Shown here piece by piece: positions 32,293-34,273 of a DNA stretch of 34,273 nt; within the stretch, counting starts at the first letter, position 1; each line of letters begins with the position of its first letter. The notes beneath the pieces are model-generated. The model did not search any database. It had not been told where the DNA came from and saw nothing but the letters and a program-made list of their open reading frames with translations. This DNA is from an uncultured bacterium (GTDB lineage Bacteria > Cyanobacteriota > Vampirovibrionia > Gastranaerophilales > Gastranaerophilaceae): NCBI GenBank assembly GCA_902796825.1, contig CADBQQ010000024.1:1-34273 (forward strand). The letters run 5' to 3'. A program made the position numbers and the translations under genes.

Positions 32293-32823
32293 TTATAACA
32301 TTTCAAGAAAGTTCTTAATCTCAAAATGCGGAACGAATTCTTTGTTTGAGGTAACAGCAATTCTATAATTGTCTTTAAAGTAACCGTAAAATATTAAAGC
32401 AGGTTTTTCTTGAAGTTTTAATTTAGCCTCTTTATCAGTCCAAAATTGATAAAAATGGTCAATTGACTTAAACTTCTCTCGATATCTTTTAGACAATTTT
32501 TCGAGATTTATATTATTGTCCATATATTCTAAATCAATTCCGCAAGGATTTTTATCAAAAGCCGCAATAATATAATCTTTTGAATGCGATAAACTGAATT
32601 CGATTTCTTTATTCGCAAATTCCGGTTTTTTATTATTAATAATTATTTTTGGATTTTCAATTGAATAGATTGTTTTAGCGGCATTTGTTAATAGAAATCT
32701 TCCAATACCATATTCAAGGCATCTTTTTTGGGATTTGAAATCCACATTTTCAAGAAAAGGCTTCAAACTTTCTATGCCGTATCGATTTAAAAATTCTTCA
32801 ATGTTTATATAGAAAATTTCCAT
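32293..32823 (-). CDS. 4'-phosphopantetheinyl transferase (Sfp-type)
   Basis: A 176-residue protein with the Sfp/AcpT signatures: FSLSHSKDYIIAAF (76-89), GIDLE (95-99; Asp and Glu bind Mg2+) and FWTDKEAKLKL (127-137; W-T-x-K-E-A). It transfers the phosphopantetheine arm of coenzyme A to a Ser of carrier proteins. It is shorter than B. subtilis Sfp (~224) and nearer the compact type. With no synthase genes nearby, the fatty-acid acyl carrier protein is a possible target, or a polyketide/peptide synthase elsewhere. There is no Shine-Dalgarno sequence; a TGTTAGTAT (32838-32830) six bases before the ATG may be an extended -10 of a leaderless mRNA. Confidence 0.88.
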   Translation of the reverse strand: MEIFYINIEEFLNRYGIESLKPFLENVDFKSQKRCLEYGIGRFLLTNAAKTIYSIENPKIIINNKKPEFANKEIEFSLSHSKDYIIAAFDKNPCGIDLEYMDNNINLEKLSKRYREKFKSIDHFYQFWTDKEAKLKLQEKPALIFYGYFKDNYRIAVTSNKEFVPHFEIKNFLEML

Positions 32824-32899
32824 AACCTAATACTAACATAAAGATATATAATCTTTTAATATTGACTTGCTTAAATTATGTATTACCATAAACTTGATT

Positions 32900-34192
32900 A
32901 TGGATATGAAAGTATCGGATACATTACCCTTTAAAGGTATTTATGATGCGACGGCTTATGTTCAAAATCATACGCTGATAAATCGCGGAATTACAACAAT
33001 AGGCGGAAGTACTATTCCGCAATGTGTAATGTCAAATAATAAATATGAAGCTCAAGAACGCGCTTTAATGGGCGGAATTTATTTTGTCGCTTCATATCTT
33101 ACTCCGATAATGCTTATTCCTTTGTATAACAAGCATTTTTTAAAAAACAAAGGAGTAATTAAAGAGCTTGACAGTATCGGCAAACGAATTATTCAAGTTC
33201 CTAAAAAATATTTAAAACCTGATTCGGATTTAAAAAAAGGACTTGAAGAAACCGCACGTATTTTTGATTCTAAAGCAGGGGATGACAAAACATTCAAGGC
33301 TTTTAACGAAATCTATTCAAGATATAATAATCCTGCGAAATTGAAAAAAGATTTGTTATCCGTTCACGAAAAAGTTCTGATGACAGACTTTATTACAACC
33401 GGCGCGATGTGGTCTGCAATACCGTGGATTGCTACTGAATTTACGGAACATAGAACAAAGCGCAGAGATTTTTCTGGCGGGTTTTATTTAAAAAACGATA
33501 ATAAAAAATCTTCTGAGGAAATTAAAAAATCAAAAAATAAAAAACTTTTCTGGAATATATTATTTTCTGTAGTTCCCGGTATTTTATTTGCAAAAACAGT
33601 AACTAAAGGGCTTTCGGCTCAAAAATTCTCTGACAATATTTTCGGCAAGGTATTAAAACGAATTTCAAACAATCCGCACAATTTTGATTATACTTCCGGT
33701 ACAAATATGTCCAAAACGATATATGCTGCGATTTGGGTGTTATCAAGCTTCCCAGCAAAAATTATTTCTTCTCGAGATGCAAATGAGCGCAGAGACAGAA
33801 CCTTACGCGATATAGGTTTATTTACAATGTTTTTTGGTGGAGATTTTATCATAAATAACATTGCAGGTAGAATAGCAGATAAACTTTTTGGCACTAAAAT
33901 AATGAATGATGATGGGAAAAATCGAAATTTCTTCCAAAAATTCAGCTTAGGTTTACGTAATTTTAGAGATGAAGAAGTTTTTTCAAAAATGCCTAAAGAA
34001 GTGGCTCGCAAAACAAAAAACATTGGTGCCGGCTTATACTGGTTTTCACTACTGACTAATACTGCATTAATCGGTTTTTTACTCCCAAAAGTTCTAAATA
34101 AATTCTTGAGATATAACATAAATAGAGAAAAAAGAACACAAAATCAAACTGATTTTAATTCTGTTTCAATGTCGAAATTTTTGAAAATTTAG
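32900..34192 (+). CDS. Hypothetical polytopic membrane protein
   Basis: A 430-residue protein with about six hydrophobic segments, near residues 53-75 (LMGGIYFVASYLTPIMLIPLY), 155-177 (FITTGAMWSAIPWIATEF), 212-232, 270-288, 300-322 and 380-400. Long Lys/Arg-rich loops lie between them, and the tail is basic. I recognise no family. It may belong to a lineage-specific group together with the fragment at the window start. The in-frame TTG at 32867 lies in a possible -35 (TTGACT at 32862), so ATG 32900 or the ATG two codons later is preferred; neither has a Shine-Dalgarno sequence. A strong terminator follows the stop. Confidence 0.75.
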   Translation: MDMKVSDTLPFKGIYDATAYVQNHTLINRGITTIGGSTIPQCVMSNNKYEAQERALMGGIYFVASYLTPIMLIPLYNKHFLKNKGVIKELDSIGKRIIQVPKKYLKPDSDLKKGLEETARIFDSKAGDDKTFKAFNEIYSRYNNPAKLKKDLLSVHEKVLMTDFITTGAMWSAIPWIATEFTEHRTKRRDFSGGFYLKNDNKKSSEEIKKSKNKKLFWNILFSVVPGILFAKTVTKGLSAQKFSDNIFGKVLKRISNNPHNFDYTSGTNMSKTIYAAIWVLSSFPAKIISSRDANERRDRTLRDIGLFTMFFGGDFIINNIAGRIADKLFGTKIMNDDGKNRNFFQKFSLGLRNFRDEEVFSKMPKEVARKTKNIGAGLYWFSLLTNTALIGFLLPKVLNKFLRYNINREKRTQNQTDFNSVSMSKFLKI

Positions 34193-34230
34193 ATTGTTAT
34201 ATTTTTAGCTGTTTTCAATGTTGTCAAACA

Positions 34231-34268
34231 AAAATTAAAGAGAATAGAAAATCTATCCTCTTTAATTT
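34231..34268. terminator. Terminator after the last membrane-protein gene
   Basis: AAATTAAAGAG-(A)-ATAG pairs with CTAT-(C)-CTCTTTAATTT across a 5-base loop, with A- and T-rich flanks on both strands. It may also serve a gene arriving from beyond the window. Confidence 0.8.
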
Positions 34269-34273
34269 ACGCC

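Noticed and set aside
33688-34119. 143-codon minus-strand frame within the last membrane-protein gene
   Set aside because: No ribosome-binding site or family features; it mirrors the plus-strand gene.
1-34273. CRISPR arrays, prophage or intact transposase genes
   Set aside because: I saw no regularly spaced repeats and no phage structural, integrase or transposase reading frames.

Overview
The window is about 34 kb of AT-rich bacterial chromosome, and almost all of it codes. It carries three large AsmA-like envelope proteins (a Gram-negative-type trait), a NIF-type NifU/NifS pair, bacterial-type AspRS, DnaE and MnmG, and many small family-less membrane or secreted proteins. This mix best fits the non-photosynthetic sister group of Cyanobacteria (Vampirovibrionia/Melainabacteria, probably Gastranaerophilales). 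That placement is inferred from gene content only and is moderately confident.

Layout. Positions 1-3.8 kb hold the end of a membrane protein gene, a formyltransferase, mnmG on the opposite strand, an overlooked 30-residue membrane protein with a perfect ribosome-binding site, and a zinc-ribbon protein. Positions 3.8-12.6 kb hold aspS (minus) and then a plus-strand operon rqcH-rsmE-cca-AsmA1 for ribosome rescue, 16S rRNA methylation, tRNA 3'-end repair and envelope lipid traffic. Positions 12.6-20 kb hold a 215-bp element with terminal inverted repeats, a secreted protein built from 21-residue repeats, nifU-nifS with a divergent XRE regulator, and dnaE. Positions 20-29 kb hold tRNA-Gly, a TPR membrane protein, and the minus-strand series nadE-AsmA2-AsmA3. 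Positions 29.1-30.6 kb look like a decayed acquired island downstream of tRNA-Glu: a structured non-coding stretch with partial copies of the tRNA 3' end, then remnants of a TetR regulator, a rubredoxin-like protein and a metallo-beta-lactamase-fold protein. Positions 30.6-34.2 kb hold an M48-like protein lacking its first zinc ligand, a SIMPL-domain protein, a phosphopantetheinyl transferase and a polytopic membrane protein.

Two patterns stand out. First, at least six genes (formyltransferase, mnmG, the zinc-ribbon gene, rqcH, the XRE gene, nadE) and probably dnaE have a -10 hexamer only 6-9 bases before the start codon and no Shine-Dalgarno sequence, which predicts leaderless mRNAs. Other genes in the same window have classical AAAGGAG-type sites. 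Second, several enzyme families have lost key catalytic residues: the NadE glutaminase domain lacks the segment with its cysteine nucleophile, and the M48-like protein has S-E-x-x-H in place of H-E-x-x-H.
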